Below are positions 27,128 to 37,644 of a DNA stretch of 64,000 nt, piece after piece. A model generated the notes under the pieces. That model searched no databases, had not been told where the DNA came from, and saw nothing but the letters and a program-made list of their open reading frames with translations. Both the position numbers and the translations under genes were made by a program. Every line of letters starts with the position of its first letter. Within the stretch, counting starts at the first letter, position 1. The DNA comes from Methylophilaceae bacterium LSUCC0717 (lineage in GTDB: Bacteria; Pseudomonadota; Gammaproteobacteria; Burkholderiales; Methylophilaceae), in the NCBI GenBank assembly GCA_024919195.1, contig CP103436.1, positions 1,178,001 to 1,242,000 on the forward strand, in the 5' to 3' direction.

Positions 27128-28024
27128 TTAATTAATTTTACTTCTAATTAATCGCACAGGTTTTATCATTTCTCCATCAGAAATACCTATGCCAATAAAA
27201 GTTTTTTCAAAAAATAATGAAATTTCACCAACTTCAATCGCAATATCTAAATTTTGACCATTCAATATTTTTCTTGCATCAGTACTATGTAAATTAATTT
27301 TAGGTAAACCTAAAAGCTGATAAACAGGTTTTAATAGTTTTTTTCTTTCCTCTATAGATAATTCCTCAATCTGTTCAACTGAGAAACTATCTATTTTTTT
27401 TATTTTTCCCACCCTGATTCGTTCTAAGTTTGTTAAATAACCTTTTGTACCAATTTTTTTTGCAATATCTTCACCTAGAGTTCTGATATATGTTCCTTTA
27501 GAACAAGAGACCTGAAAAGTAATTTGCTGATTTGTAAAGTTGACTAAATCAATAGAAAAGATCTCAATTTCTCTTTTTTTTATTGGGATTTCAATACCCG
27601 CTCTAGCATATTCGTAATATGGCTTGCCATTATATTTAAGTGCTGAATATTTTGGTGGTGTCTGCCTCTGAATGCCTAAAAATTCATTAAGGATATTTTC
27701 TAAATTACGTGGTAATTTTTTTTCATTAAATGAATCATCTTTTAATAAATCACCTTCAGTATCCCCCGTAGAACTTTCAAAGCCTAATTTCAATTCAGCA
27801 ATATATTCTTTATTACTTTCTAAAATTCTATTAGAAAACTTCGTAGCTTCTCCAAAAAAAATAGGGACTATTCCAGTAGCAAATGGATCAAGAGTGCCGC
27901 CATGACCAGCTTTTTTTATTTGAAGCAGCCATTTTAATTTTGAAAGTAATTGATTTGATGACCAGCCTTTAGGTTTTATAACTGATATGTACCCTGAATC
28001 ATTAAGGTCTAATCCTGAAATCAT
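27128..28024 (-). CDS. truB: tRNA pseudouridine-55 synthase
   Basis: Makes pseudouridine 55 in the T-loop of tRNAs. The 298-residue protein has VIKPKGWSSNQLLSKLK, KKAGHGGTLDPFATGIVPI with the catalytic aspartate, and KYSALKYNGKPYYEYARAG, then CSKGTYIRTLGEDI. The spacing to rbfA is 6 bases, part of the rimP-nusA-infB-rbfA-truB-rpsO-pnp group. Confidence 0.96.
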   Translation of the reverse strand: MISGLDLNDSGYISVIKPKGWSSNQLLSKLKWLLQIKKAGHGGTLDPFATGIVPIFFGEATKFSNRILESNKEYIAELKLGFESSTGDTEGDLLKDDSFNEKKLPRNLENILNEFLGIQRQTPPKYSALKYNGKPYYEYARAGIEIPIKKREIEIFSIDLVNFTNQQITFQVSCSKGTYIRTLGEDIAKKIGTKGYLTNLERIRVGKIKKIDSFSVEQIEELSIEERKKLLKPVYQLLGLPKINLHSTDARKILNGQNLDIAIEVGEISLFFEKTFIGIGISDGEMIKPVRLIRSKIN

Positions 28025-28030
28025 AAAAAA

Positions 28031-28372
28031 TTATTTTTTGAATGCTGAATTTAATAACTCTGTAATTCGATCATTATGATCAATTGAGTGATCGTAAATA
28101 AATTCTAAATTAGGAATACCTCTTGTTGTCATTCTTTTCGATAAAGATTGACGAATAAAGCTCATAGATCTTTTTAAGGCTTTTTCCAGTTCAATTTGAT
28201 CTTGCTTTGATATAAAGTAAATCTTCGCATGCCTTAGGTCTTTTGATAATTCAAGATCAGTAATAGTTATGTTTGCTAAAGTAGGATGCTGAATCTCGTA
28301 CTGCAAAATTTCAGCAATTTCTTTTTTTATCTGCTGCCCTATTTGATTAGAACGAGGATAATCTTTAGCCAT
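28031..28372 (-). CDS. rbfA: ribosome-binding factor A
   Basis: A 113-residue KH-fold protein needed for late 30S maturation at the 5' end of 16S rRNA. Recognisable motifs are RSNQIGQQIKKEIAEILQ, ITDLELSKDLRHAKIYF and C-terminal RGIPNLEFIYDHSIDHNDRI (in part). Two bases separate it from infB. Confidence 0.95.
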   Translation of the reverse strand: MAKDYPRSNQIGQQIKKEIAEILQYEIQHPTLANITITDLELSKDLRHAKIYFISKQDQIELEKALKRSMSFIRQSLSKRMTTRGIPNLEFIYDHSIDHNDRITELLNSAFKK

Positions 28373-28374
28373 TT

Positions 28375-30810
28375 TTATTGAAGTTTTCTTGCAACCTTAA
28401 CAATCTCATATGGCTCAACAACATCACCAACTTTTATATCATTAAAGTTTTTAATAGACAGGCCGCATTCAAAATTTGATTTTACTTCTTTCACATCATC
28501 TTTAAATCTTTTTAAAGAAGATAGTTCTCCATCATAAATCACAACATTATCTCTGAGCACTCTTACTTTTGATTCTCTTTTCACAAGGCCATCGGTGACA
28601 TAACACCCTGCAATAGTGCCAATTTTTGAAACTTTGTAGATTTCTCTAATCTCAATACTGCCCAAGACATTTTCTTTTTCATCGGGTGATAACATGCCTG
28701 TTAAAGCAGCTTTGACATCATCAACTGCATCATAAATGATACTGTAATATCTAATTTCAATATCATTGGATTCTGCCGATTTTCTAGCACCGCCTTCAGC
28801 TCTCACGTTGAACGCAATAATAATCGCATTTGATGCAACAGCTAAATTGATGTCAGATTCATTAACGGCCCCGACTGCATTGTGAATGACATTGATCCTC
28901 ACTTCATTATTTGATAATTTTTCCAATGAACCTTTAAGTGCTTCAAATGAACCTTGCACATCGGATTTAATAATCAATGGTAAAGTCTTCACATCTCCCT
29001 CTGCCATTTGATCAAACATATTTTCTAATTTTGCTGCTTGCTGTTTAGCAAATTTCACATCTCTAAATTTACCCTGCCTAAAGAGTGCAATTTCCCTTGC
29101 TTTTCTTTCATCATTTAAGACAATCACATCCTCACCTGCATTTGGAACATCAGATAAACCAACAATTTCAACTGGAATAGAGGGGCCTGCCTGTTTTATT
29201 TGATTTGCACCCTCATCTAACATCACACGCACACGTCCATAACTTGATCCAGCTAAAAGCATATCACTAGATTTCATTATTCCTGATTGAATAAGAATGG
29301 TTGCGACAGGACCTCGACCCTTATCCAACCTTGATTCAACAACGATTCCTTTTGCAGGAGTGTTTATTGGTGCTTTTAATTCTAAAATTTCTGCTTGCAG
29401 TAAGATTGCATCTAAAAGCTCATCTATACCTTGGCCTGTTTTAGCAGATAATTCCAAAAACATCGAATCTCCACCAAGTTCCTCAGGTATAACTTCATGC
29501 GTCATGAGTTCATTCTTTACTTTTTCTGGGTTAGCCTCTGGCTTATCGATCTTATTAATTGCAACAATTAATGGAGTATTGGCCGCTTTTGAGTGATTAA
29601 TTGCCTCAATCGTTTGCGGCATAACCCCGTCATCAGCAGCAACAACTAAAACAACAATATCAGTTACACTAGCTCCCCGTGCACGCATAGCAGTGAATGC
29701 TTCATGGCCAGGAGTGTCTAGGAAAGAGACCATACCTTTTTTTGTCTCAACATGGTAAGCACCAATATGCTGAGTGATTCCACCTGCTTCACCTGAGGCC
29801 ACTTTAGTGGTTCTAATATAGTCCAAGAGTGATGTTTTTCCATGATCAACGTGACCCATAACAGTCACTACCGGTGGTCTTGTTTCAAGAATAGGTTCAA
29901 TTGATTCATCAGTGTCGAGTAAAGATTCAGGGTCATTTTGTTCTGCTTTTTTCGCAACATGACCCAACTCTTCAACCACGATCATAGCAGTATCTTGATC
30001 TAGAACCTGATTGATAGTCACCATCATGCCCATGCCCATTAAAGATTTAATGACCTCAGCAGCTTTTACCGACATTTTATGAGCTAAATCAGCAACAGTA
30101 ATTGTTTCTGGAACCATCACTTCCTTAATAACTGGTTCGGTCGGAGCAACAAAAGTCGTTTCTTGGTCCGAAGTATTTTTATGTAGTTGTTTTTTATTTT
30201 TGCTCTTTGGAGATCTCCAACCATCAGGAACAGGGTTAGCATTTTTTGTTTTTAAAACTTTTTTCTTTGGACCATCTTCCCAGTCACCTTTTTTTATTTC
30301 TTTCTTTACTTCTTTGTTTTCAGGTTTATGGATTGTCCCATCAATGTGTTTTTTGGATTCTTGTTTTTTATCTTCTGCTTTTTTTCGGTCTTCTGCTTGA
30401 GCTTTCATTAATGCATCATGTCTAGCTTTTTCATCATCCCTAATTTTTACTTGGTTTTCATCTAATATCTGTTTAGGCTTCTCAACTTCAGACTCAGTTT
30501 TTTTAACTTCTGGAGTTTTAATGAGTGTTCTTTTTTTTCTCACTTCAACTTGAATCGTTCTAGATTTACCAAAGCTATCTGTTTTTTGAATTTCTGAATT
30601 TTGTTTACGAGTAAGGGTAATTTTATTTTTTGGTTTTTGTGAGTCGCCATGCGATTGTTTTAAAAAAGATAGGAGTGCAGCTTTATCATCCTCAGATAAT
30701 TCATCACTTGAATTATTTTTCTTTACACCAGCATTTTTAAGCTGATCTAAAAGTAAATCAACTGGTAGCTTTAATTCTGATGCAAATTGTTCAACTGTGT
30801 ACTGACTCAT
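28375..30810 (-). CDS. infB: translation initiation factor IF-2
   Basis: An 811-residue GTPase that brings initiator tRNA to the 30S subunit. It has an N-terminal IF2-N domain (3-50), a long charged Lys/Glu linker (about 60-225), a second IF2-N-like domain (about 230-285, [20 protein letters not shown]), the G domain with [33 protein letters not shown] and NKIDKPEA, then domains II-IV ending [20 protein letters not shown]. The linker is shorter than in E. coli. It sits between nusA (10 bases) and rbfA. Confidence 0.98.
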   Translation of the reverse strand: MSQYTVEQFASELKLPVDLLLDQLKNAGVKKNNSSDELSEDDKAALLSFLKQSHGDSQKPKNKITLTRKQNSEIQKTDSFGKSRTIQVEVRKKRTLIKTPEVKKTESEVEKPKQILDENQVKIRDDEKARHDALMKAQAEDRKKAEDKKQESKKHIDGTIHKPENKEVKKEIKKGDWEDGPKKKVLKTKNANPVPDGWRSPKSKNKKQLHKNTSDQETTFVAPTEPVIKEVMVPETITVADLAHKMSVKAAEVIKSLMGMGMMVTINQVLDQDTAMIVVEELGHVAKKAEQNDPESLLDTDESIEPILETRPPVVTVMGHVDHGKTSLLDYIRTTKVASGEAGGITQHIGAYHVETKKGMVSFLDTPGHEAFTAMRARGASVTDIVVLVVAADDGVMPQTIEAINHSKAANTPLIVAINKIDKPEANPEKVKNELMTHEVIPEELGGDSMFLELSAKTGQGIDELLDAILLQAEILELKAPINTPAKGIVVESRLDKGRGPVATILIQSGIMKSSDMLLAGSSYGRVRVMLDEGANQIKQAGPSIPVEIVGLSDVPNAGEDVIVLNDERKAREIALFRQGKFRDVKFAKQQAAKLENMFDQMAEGDVKTLPLIIKSDVQGSFEALKGSLEKLSNNEVRINVIHNAVGAVNESDINLAVASNAIIIAFNVRAEGGARKSAESNDIEIRYYSIIYDAVDDVKAALTGMLSPDEKENVLGSIEIREIYKVSKIGTIAGCYVTDGLVKRESKVRVLRDNVVIYDGELSSLKRFKDDVKEVKSNFECGLSIKNFNDIKVGDVVEPYEIVKVARKLQ

Positions 30811-30820
30811 ATTTTCTCCG

Positions 30821-32290
30821 TTATTCTGTAAACCAAGGGGCTCTTGCAGTCATGATAAGCTCTTTAGCTTTTTCCTCATCAATTTTTACGACATCTAATA
30901 ACTCATCGACAGCTAATTCCGCAAGGTCTTCCATTGAAACAATTCCCTTTGATGCAAGAAGGTTTGCAGTATTTTGATCCATTCCGTCCATGGTTAATAG
31001 ATCTTCTTGAGCTTCAGGTACTTTTTCTTCATTAGCTATAGCCGCAGTTAAAATTGCAGCCTTAGCTCTGGATCTTAATTCTTCAATTGTGTCCTCATCG
31101 AAAATATCCATTTGATTTAATTCTTCAGTAGGAACATAAGCAATCTCCTCTAATGAAGTAAATCCTTCTTTAACGAGGATATCGGCAACTTCTTCATCAA
31201 CATCAAGTTTTTCAATAAATAACTGACTGACTGTTGAATATTCTTCCTCATGCTTTTTCTCAGACTCTTCTTCAGTCATGATGTTTAATTCCCAGCCGGT
31301 TAATTGGGATGCTAGACGGATATTTTGCCCATTTCTTCCAATGGCAAGAGCTAGCTGATCCTCATCAACGACAATATCCATACTTCTTTTTTCTTCGTCA
31401 ACAACAATACTTGAAACCTCTGCTGGAGCCATGGAATTGATTACAAATTGTGCTGGCTCAATCGACCACAACACAATATCAACTCTCTCTCCTGATAATT
31501 CCGTCGTCACCGCCTGAACTCTTGAACCTCTCATCCCAACACATGTCCCGACAGGATCTAGTCTTTGATCATTCGCTTTAACAGCAATTTTTGATCTTGA
31601 TCCAGGGTCTCTTGAGGCGGACATAATTTCCAATAATCCTTCCTCAATTTCTGGCACTTCAATTTCAAACAGTTTAATTATAAATTCAGGTGATGTTCTT
31701 GACAGTATTAATTGAGGTCCTCGCATTGATGTCTCTATTTTCAATAAAGCTGCTCTAATTCTGTCACCGACTCTCAAGTTTTCTTTTGGAATCATTTGGT
31801 CTCTTGGTAAGATAGCTTCTAATTTACCTATTTCAATAATTGCATTGCCGCGCTCCATTCGTCTAATTTGACCCATGACCAATTTTTCATCTCTTGCAAG
31901 AAATTCATTAAGGACTTGTTCTCTTTCTGCTTCCCTGACCTTTTGCAATATGACTTGTTTTGCTGCCTGAGCTCCGATTCTGCCAAACTCTTCTGAAGGA
32001 ATAGATTCCTCAATAACATCTCCAATTTGTTTGTCCTTGGCGCGATCATCAATCAATAGAATCTCCGCTTCATCATTTTCAAGATTCTCTTCCTCAACCA
32101 CAGTCCAGCATCTAAAGGACTCATAAGCACCAGATTCTGGATCAATTTTTACTCGAATATCTGTACCATGAGGATATTTCTTCTTCGTTGCTGATGCTAG
32201 AGCCAACTCTAAAGCATTGAAAACAATTTCTTTACTCACATTTTTTTCATGTGCAAGAGCATCAACTAAAATTAACATCTCACGATTCAT
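30821..32290 (-). CDS. nusA: transcription termination/antitermination factor NusA
   Basis: A 489-residue RNA polymerase-binding factor. N-terminal polymerase-binding domain (about 1-130), S1 domain (about 135-200), two KH domains (about 200-345, with [33 protein letters not shown] in part, and [20 protein letters not shown]), then two C-terminal acidic helix-hairpin-helix repeats (about 355-489). The repeats are those that contact the alpha subunit CTD in E. coli. Confidence 0.98.
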   Translation of the reverse strand: MNREMLILVDALAHEKNVSKEIVFNALELALASATKKKYPHGTDIRVKIDPESGAYESFRCWTVVEEENLENDEAEILLIDDRAKDKQIGDVIEESIPSEEFGRIGAQAAKQVILQKVREAEREQVLNEFLARDEKLVMGQIRRMERGNAIIEIGKLEAILPRDQMIPKENLRVGDRIRAALLKIETSMRGPQLILSRTSPEFIIKLFEIEVPEIEEGLLEIMSASRDPGSRSKIAVKANDQRLDPVGTCVGMRGSRVQAVTTELSGERVDIVLWSIEPAQFVINSMAPAEVSSIVVDEEKRSMDIVVDEDQLALAIGRNGQNIRLASQLTGWELNIMTEEESEKKHEEEYSTVSQLFIEKLDVDEEVADILVKEGFTSLEEIAYVPTEELNQMDIFDEDTIEELRSRAKAAILTAAIANEEKVPEAQEDLLTMDGMDQNTANLLASKGIVSMEDLAELAVDELLDVVKIDEEKAKELIMTARAPWFTE

Positions 32291-32304
32291 TTACTTTCTC
32301 CAAT

Positions 32305-32742
32305 TTATAAATCTGGGTTTAAACGAGCCATCTGAATTTCATCAAAAGGCACTTCTAGTATTTTTTCATCTGATAGCAAAATCTTTATATTTTTTTCATC
32401 AGAAGCAATTAATTTTCCATCAAATTTCTTTTGATCATTTATCGGTGAATACAATTTAATTTTAATCTTTTCACCTTCAAATCTCTTATAGTCTGTGAGT
32501 TTTATTAATTTTCTATCTACACCAGGTGAAGAAACTTCTAATCTTGAAAAGTCATAATCCAGCTCAACTGACAAAACGCGATTCAAATGATTACTGACCT
32601 TCACACAATCATCGACAGATATTAAATTACCGTTATCAATAAAAATTCTAATGAGGCCGCTATTATGATTGTGTTCACACTCAACCAACTCATAGCCTAT
32701 ATTTTGTATTGACTCACTTATAATTTTTTCCAAATCCATCAC
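32305..32742 (-). CDS. rimP: ribosome maturation factor RimP
   Basis: A 145-residue protein for 30S assembly, first gene of the nusA-infB group. The fold signatures are GYELVECEHNHNSGLIRIFIDN (in part), VSVDDC-type ISVDDCVKVSNHLNRVLSVE, and LEVSSPGVDRKLIKLTDYKRF (in part). A tyrS terminator lies just upstream, so the operon likely starts in the 14 bases to about 100 bases above, within or after that hairpin. No tRNA gene precedes it, unlike many gammaproteobacteria. Confidence 0.95.
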   Translation of the reverse strand: MMDLEKIISESIQNIGYELVECEHNHNSGLIRIFIDNGNLISVDDCVKVSNHLNRVLSVELDYDFSRLEVSSPGVDRKLIKLTDYKRFEGEKIKIKLYSPINDQKKFDGKLIASDEKNIKILLSDEKILEVPFDEIQMARLNPDL

Positions 32743-32756
32743 AAAACCATCAAAAA

Positions 32757-32785
32757 TAAAAAATGGGCCTTAAAGGCCCATCTCA
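32757..32785 (-). terminator. rho-independent terminator after tyrS
   Basis: On the minus strand ATGGGCC, a 5-base loop and GGCCCAT followed by six T form an intrinsic terminator. It lies between tyrS and rimP. Confidence 0.85.
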
Positions 32786-32839
32786 AAAAAATTAATTATA
32801 CTATGAAATAGTATAAAAATAAATTTTTAAATCAATATG

Positions 32840-34009
32840 TTAGGTTAGTTTTATTTTACCAAATTTTCTTTTTCCAACCTGAATTAGAAATTCATCAGTG
32901 TTAATGGAATAATCTTTATCAATTTTTTCTCCATCAATCCTTATTCCGCCACTTTTCATTAATCTCAAAGCCTCCGATGTGCTTGAAACAAAGTTAATAT
33001 TTTTAAGAATATTTGGAATTGCTACGTTATCTTGCTTATTCAGTTTAAATTCTGGAACCTCATCAGGAGCCTGGCCAGATGACCTTTGTTCAAAATCTTT
33101 TTTTGCTTTTAAGTACCCTTCATGATCATGAAATCTCTCGATAATTTCTTGAGAAAACTCATCCTTGATATTTTTGGGGTTTTCGCCGTCCTTCAAACGC
33201 TTTTTCCATAAATTGATTTCATCATTATTTTTTAGCGACAACAGGTCAATGTATCTCAGCATTAATTCATCAGATATGGATAGCAATTTTGCATACATCA
33301 CCTCAGGAGGTTCATCAATGCCAATATAATTATTTAATGATTTTGACATTTTGTTAACGCCATCCAGTCCTTCTAAAAGTGGCATTGTTAAAATCGACTG
33401 CGGTGTTTGTCCATATGCTTTTTGTAACTCTCGTCCCATTAACAAATTAAATTTTTGATCTGTCCCACCTAGCTCAACATCTGCCTCAAGGGCAACCGAG
33501 TCATAACCTTGCATCAAGGGATACATAAATTCATGAATTGAAATAGATTGATTACTTTTAAATCTTTTGCTGAAATCATCTCGCTCCAACATTCTTGCCA
33601 CAGTATATTGAGCAGATAGTTTTAACATTCCATCAGCACCTAAATTTTTTAGCCATTCAGAATTAAACACAACATGTGTTTTTTCTTTATCTAGAATCTT
33701 AAATACTTGGTTTTGGTAAGTTTTGGCATTTTGCTTAACCTCTTCCTCAGTTAATGGAGGTCTTGTGGCGTTTTTTCCTGTCGGATCCCCAATCATGCCA
33801 GTGAAATCGCCAATTAAAAAAATCACGTCGTGACCAAAATTTTGAAATTGTCTTAATTTATTTAAAAGAACAGTGTGGCCCAGATGTAAATCAGGAGCTG
33901 TTGGATCGAAACCAGCCTTAATTTTTAGCTTTTTTCCAGATTTTATTTTTTCTTCGAACTCTGAAAAAACTAATATTTCATCAGCGCCTCGTTTTATTTC
34001 ATCTAACAT
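32840..34009 (-). CDS. tyrS: tyrosyl-tRNA synthetase
   Basis: A 389-residue class Ic synthetase. The HIGH motif is HLGH in [22 protein letters not shown] is in [14 protein letters not shown], and [21 protein letters not shown] (in part) binds tyrosine. The C-terminal S4-like RNA-binding domain (about 325-389) contains [15 protein letters not shown]. Residue pattern is the TyrZ-like branch. anmK is divergent, with 63 bases between. Confidence 0.97.
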   Translation of the reverse strand: MLDEIKRGADEILVFSEFEEKIKSGKKLKIKAGFDPTAPDLHLGHTVLLNKLRQFQNFGHDVIFLIGDFTGMIGDPTGKNATRPPLTEEEVKQNAKTYQNQVFKILDKEKTHVVFNSEWLKNLGADGMLKLSAQYTVARMLERDDFSKRFKSNQSISIHEFMYPLMQGYDSVALEADVELGGTDQKFNLLMGRELQKAYGQTPQSILTMPLLEGLDGVNKMSKSLNNYIGIDEPPEVMYAKLLSISDELMLRYIDLLSLKNNDEINLWKKRLKDGENPKNIKDEFSQEIIERFHDHEGYLKAKKDFEQRSSGQAPDEVPEFKLNKQDNVAIPNILKNINFVSSTSEALRLMKSGGIRIDGEKIDKDYSINTDEFLIQVGKRKFGKIKLT

Positions 34010-34072
34010 AATTATTTGAGCTTATAAATAAAACATGATTATATAGTCATATTGAGTTAATCTTAAGAGTTA

Positions 34073-35173
34073 ATGCAGTCCAAGTCAGATAAAAAATTAT
34101 TTATTGGCATCATGTCGGGCACGTCATCAGATGGTCTTGATGTAGCTCTATGTTCTATTGATGATAATCAAATTAAAATCATTGATTCTATATCTCAAAC
34201 ATATTCCAAAAAATTACAAATAGAAATTATTGAATTAAATTCGCCCTCTTTTGATGATCTTAATAAAAGCAATATTCTTGGAAATAAAATTTCTGACATT
34301 AGTATAAAATTAGTTAACCAATTATTATCCAAGAATCGTCTCAGGCCATCATCAATTGAAGCCATTGGTATTCATGGACCAACTATTAGACATGTACCAA
34401 AACATTTTTATAGCCTTCAAATTGGAAACGAATTTTTACTGGCAAATCGCACACAAATAAAAACGGTATCTAATTTTAGAAACATGGATATCGCGTCGGA
34501 TGGTGAGGGAGCACCCCTGATTCCCTTATTTCATAAATATCTTCTCAATGCAAAAAATATAAAAAAAGGAGTATTTTTAAATATTGGCGGATTTTCCAAT
34601 ATCTCTATAGTCAATAATAACTCAATCAAAGGATACGATTTAGGTCCAGGTAATGTCTTTATGGACTTTTGGGTTAATAAAATTAAAAATAAAAAATATG
34701 ATAAAAATGGTTCATGGGCGAAAAGTGGGAAAGTATTAGATGATCTATTAAAAGGCTTTTTAAATGATACATTTTTCAAAAAAAATCCGCCCAAAAGTAC
34801 GGGTCGTGATTATTTTAATTTGAAGTGGTTAGCTAAATTTCATTTAAACGATTATAAAGCTGAGGATGTGCAAAGAACCTTCTTGGAATTAACTGCTATA
34901 TTAATTCTAAGGGAACTTGAAAAATTAACTGGTTATAAAGATGTGTTTATTTGTGGTGGTGGAGCCAATAATAACTTGCTTATGGATCAGTTATATAAAC
35001 GTTCTCAAATAAACATTCATACCACTGAATATCTTGGCATTATGCCTGAGTTAATTGAACCGGCAGGTTTTGCTTGGCTGGCACGTCAATCTATAAAAAA
35101 TAATAGGTTAAATTACAAAACCATAACTGGCGCTAAAAAAGAAAATATCTTAGGGGTTGTTGTACATCCTTAA
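34073..35173 (+). CDS. anmK: anhydro-N-acetylmuramic acid kinase
   Basis: Phosphorylates 1,6-anhydroMurNAc while opening the anhydro ring, for peptidoglycan recycling. The 366-residue protein has the nucleotide-site GIMSGTSSDGLDVALCS, AIGIHGPTIRHVP, DIASDGEGAPLIPLFH, KGVFLNIGGFSNIS, and CGGGANNNLLMDQL. No other recycling gene (ampD, murQ, nagZ) lies in the window. It is divergent from tyrS, as in many betaproteobacteria. Confidence 0.96.
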   Translation: MQSKSDKKLFIGIMSGTSSDGLDVALCSIDDNQIKIIDSISQTYSKKLQIEIIELNSPSFDDLNKSNILGNKISDISIKLVNQLLSKNRLRPSSIEAIGIHGPTIRHVPKHFYSLQIGNEFLLANRTQIKTVSNFRNMDIASDGEGAPLIPLFHKYLLNAKNIKKGVFLNIGGFSNISIVNNNSIKGYDLGPGNVFMDFWVNKIKNKKYDKNGSWAKSGKVLDDLLKGFLNDTFFKKNPPKSTGRDYFNLKWLAKFHLNDYKAEDVQRTFLELTAILILRELEKLTGYKDVFICGGGANNNLLMDQLYKRSQINIHTTEYLGIMPELIEPAGFAWLARQSIKNNRLNYKTITGAKKENILGVVVHP

Positions 35174-35229
35174 TTCCACATATTTAAATCTAAGTTATAA
35201 TTAGGATCTTTATTTTTAATATTTTTAAG

Positions 35230-36528
35230 ATGGATCAAAAAAAAGCAAAATTAACATTACCCGATGGAAAAACCATTGAGCTACCCTTTATTGAAGGGAA
35301 AATGGGTAAGCCTGCAATTGATATTTCTCAATTATCACAGCACGGTTTGCATACTTATGATCCTGGATTTATGTCAACCGCCTCTTGCGGTTCTGCAATA
35401 ACCTTTATTGATGGTGAAAACAGTATTCTTCTTTATCGCGGTTATCCAATTGAACAATTAGCTGAGCATTGTGACTTCCTTGATGTTGCTTATTTGTTGC
35501 TTAATGGCGAGCTTCCAAATCAGAATGAAAAAACAAAATATGTATCCGAAGTAAAAAAACACTATCTACTTCATGATCAACTGAATAGTGTCTTTAGAGG
35601 TTTCAGGCGTGACGCACACCCAATGGCTGTTATGGCAGCTGTTGTTGCTTCAAAATCAGCTTTCTATTTTGATGAAATGAATGTTTACAACCGAAACCAT
35701 CGAAAAATATCGGCTAATAGATTAATCGGCAAAGTCCCGTCCATTGCAGCATGGTCATATCTTTACAATTTAGGTAGACCATTTAATTATCCAAGAAATG
35801 ATTTAAGTTATGCAGCTAATTTCTTAAATATGCTTTTTTCAAGCCCTACACAAGATTATGAAATTAACCCTGTACTAGTTCGTGCATTTGAGAGAATTTT
35901 AATTTTACATGCTGACCATGAGCAAAATGCTTCTACTTCAACTGTTAGATTAGTTGGTTCTAGTGGTGCTAATCCATTTGCTTGTATATCTTCAGGCATT
36001 GCTTCCTTATGGGGCCCTGCCCATGGTGGAGCTAACGAAGCAACCCTTAAAATGTTACAAGAAATCAGAAGTGAAAGTCGTATTGGGGAATATATTGAAA
36101 GAGCAAAAGACTCAACCGATTCTTTTAGATTGATGGGCTTTGGTCACAGAGTGTATCGCAATAAAGACCCTCGGGCAGAAATTATGCGAAAAACATGCCA
36201 TGAAGTGTTATCCGAACTTGGTTTAGAGAATGATTCCATATTTAAGCTTGCTTTGAAATTAGAAAAAATTGCGCTTGAAGATGATTATTTTGTTAAGAAA
36301 AAATTATATCCGAACGTTGATTTTTATTCAGGCATTGTCATGAGAGCTCTTGGCATTCCCAACTCAATGTTTACTGCTGTGTTTGCTTTAGCGAGAACTG
36401 CAGGTTGGATCGCTCATTGGAATGAAATGTTTGTAGCTGATAATTTAAAAATTGGTAGGCCAAGACAAATCTACAAAGGTAAACTTCCAAGGAATGTATC
36501 CTTGGATAGGAATGTTTCTAAAGATTAA
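35230..36528 (+). CDS. gltA: citrate synthase
   Basis: Condenses acetyl-CoA with oxaloacetate. The 432-residue protein is the proteobacterial hexameric type: N-terminal beta domain ending in [32 protein letters not shown], the active-site histidines in [15 protein letters not shown] and [16 protein letters not shown], and aspartate in NVDFYSG. It is not clustered with other TCA genes. A TATAAT lies at 35196-35201, about 30 bases above the ATG. It is convergent with erpA (3 bases). Confidence 0.98.
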   Translation: MDQKKAKLTLPDGKTIELPFIEGKMGKPAIDISQLSQHGLHTYDPGFMSTASCGSAITFIDGENSILLYRGYPIEQLAEHCDFLDVAYLLLNGELPNQNEKTKYVSEVKKHYLLHDQLNSVFRGFRRDAHPMAVMAAVVASKSAFYFDEMNVYNRNHRKISANRLIGKVPSIAAWSYLYNLGRPFNYPRNDLSYAANFLNMLFSSPTQDYEINPVLVRAFERILILHADHEQNASTSTVRLVGSSGANPFACISSGIASLWGPAHGGANEATLKMLQEIRSESRIGEYIERAKDSTDSFRLMGFGHRVYRNKDPRAEIMRKTCHEVLSELGLENDSIFKLALKLEKIALEDDYFVKKKLYPNVDFYSGIVMRALGIPNSMFTAVFALARTAGWIAHWNEMFVADNLKIGRPRQIYKGKLPRNVSLDRNVSKD

Positions 36529-36531
36529 TCC

Positions 36532-36882
36532 CTAAACTGAAAAAGATGAACCGCAACCACAAGTTGTAGTAGCATTTGGATTTCTAATTACAAATTGAGA
36601 GCCTTGGACGTTATCCTGGTAATCAATTTCAGACCCTGTCAGATACTGAAGACTCATTGGATCAATTAACAAGGTCACATTATCCTTTGTCACCTGAGTG
36701 TCATCTTCATTGACGGCTTCCTCGAAAGTAAAACCATATTGAAAACCAGAACACCCGCCACCGCTTACAAACACTCTAAGCTTAAGATCAGGTGTTTCTT
36801 CTTCAGCAATTAGCTCTTTCACCTTTTTTACAGCATTGTCTGTAAAAATTAAAGGGTCAGGCATTTTTAAATCACTTGTCAT
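36532..36882 (-). CDS. erpA: iron-sulfur cluster insertion protein ErpA
   Basis: A 116-residue A-type carrier that delivers Fe-S clusters to apoproteins. The three ligand cysteines are in [12 protein letters not shown] and [11 protein letters not shown]. Preceding residues [15 protein letters not shown] match ErpA more than IscA. Its start overlaps the bactofilin gene by 11 bp, so the two are coupled. Confidence 0.95.
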   Translation of the reverse strand: MTSDLKMPDPLIFTDNAVKKVKELIAEEETPDLKLRVFVSGGGCSGFQYGFTFEEAVNEDDTQVTKDNVTLLIDPMSLQYLTGSEIDYQDNVQGSQFVIRNPNATTTCGCGSSFSV

Positions 36883-37276
36883 CGTTTTTTTCCTTTTTAT
36901 TAGATACCTTTTTTAAGGCTTTACTCGTCTTAATTTTAGACACATTCCCGTTTAGTATGGCGCCTGTATGGATTTCAATATCACCATAAACTATATCCCC
37001 GTTGACAATTGCTGTTGCATGAAGTTCTAGAAAGTCTTGTGCCTCAATATTTCCTTTTACCTCACCGGCAATAATGGCTGTATCAGTCTTTATGTCACCC
37101 GAAATTTTACTTTTCGGTCCCATAATCACTGAACCAGTAGCACCATCGGATAATGTTAAATTTCCATATAATTTACCGTCTAAACGAATGCCTCCCGAAA
37201 AATTCATACTCCCACGAATATTCATTGTTTCATCGATTAGAGTATCAATTGCATGATTCTTTTTTCGTTTAAACAA
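36872..37276 (-). CDS. bactofilin family cytoskeletal protein
   Basis: A 134-residue polymer-forming protein. The central bactofilin domain (about 15-112) is a right-handed beta-helix visible as hexapeptide-like turns: [22 protein letters not shown] (in part), [43 protein letters not shown]. The C-terminal 20 residues are very basic ([15 protein letters not shown]), which may bind membrane or nucleoid. Bactofilins shape cells or organise peptidoglycan enzymes. It lies in a tight group with the coiled-coil protein upstream (2-base gap). Confidence 0.92.
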   Translation of the reverse strand: MFKRKKNHAIDTLIDETMNIRGSMNFSGGIRLDGKLYGNLTLSDGATGSVIMGPKSKISGDIKTDTAIIAGEVKGNIEAQDFLELHATAIVNGDIVYGDIEIHTGAILNGNVSKIKTSKALKKVSNKKEKNDDK

Positions 37277-37278
37277 AT

Positions 37279-37641
37279 TTATCTCCTCTTTCCAACAATT
37301 TTCTCATAAAAAAGAATCTCTTCCTGAAGATCATTATTTTCTTCTTTTAATTTCTTTAGCTCATCATCTTTTTTACTCATGGCAACTTCAATTAGCTGTA
37401 AATCTAAATTCAATTTCTGAATTTTATCTTTTAAAGTTGATATTTCATCGTCTTGTTCATTTATTGTTAACAAGTAATTAAATGAATTAGATCCATCAAA
37501 AACTTTATATGAAAAAAATACAGTAATTAAGAAAATAAATATTGCAAACATTAAGGTTTTTAACCACACGGAACCAACCTTTACATTTGGTTTTCCTTGA
37601 ACCAGCTTTATACGTCTTTTTCTTTGAATTTTACTTAACAT
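37279..37641 (-). CDS. membrane-anchored coiled-coil protein (DUF6776-like)
   Basis: A 120-residue protein with a basic N terminus (KIQRKRRIKLVQGK), one membrane segment (about 28-46) and a coiled coil (about 60-115, DDEISTLKDKIQKLNLDLQLIE...ELKKLKEENNDLQEEI, in parts). It resembles the DUF6776 proteins found beside bactofilin in betaproteobacteria. Shape and context suggest a periplasmic or membrane scaffold partner of bactofilin. Neighbours are argC (3 bases upstream) and bactofilin. Confidence 0.75.
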   Translation of the reverse strand: MLSKIQRKRRIKLVQGKPNVKVGSVWLKTLMFAIFIFLITVFFSYKVFDGSNSFNYLLTINEQDDEISTLKDKIQKLNLDLQLIEVAMSKKDDELKKLKEENNDLQEEILFYEKIVGKRR

Positions 37642-37644
37642 TAT

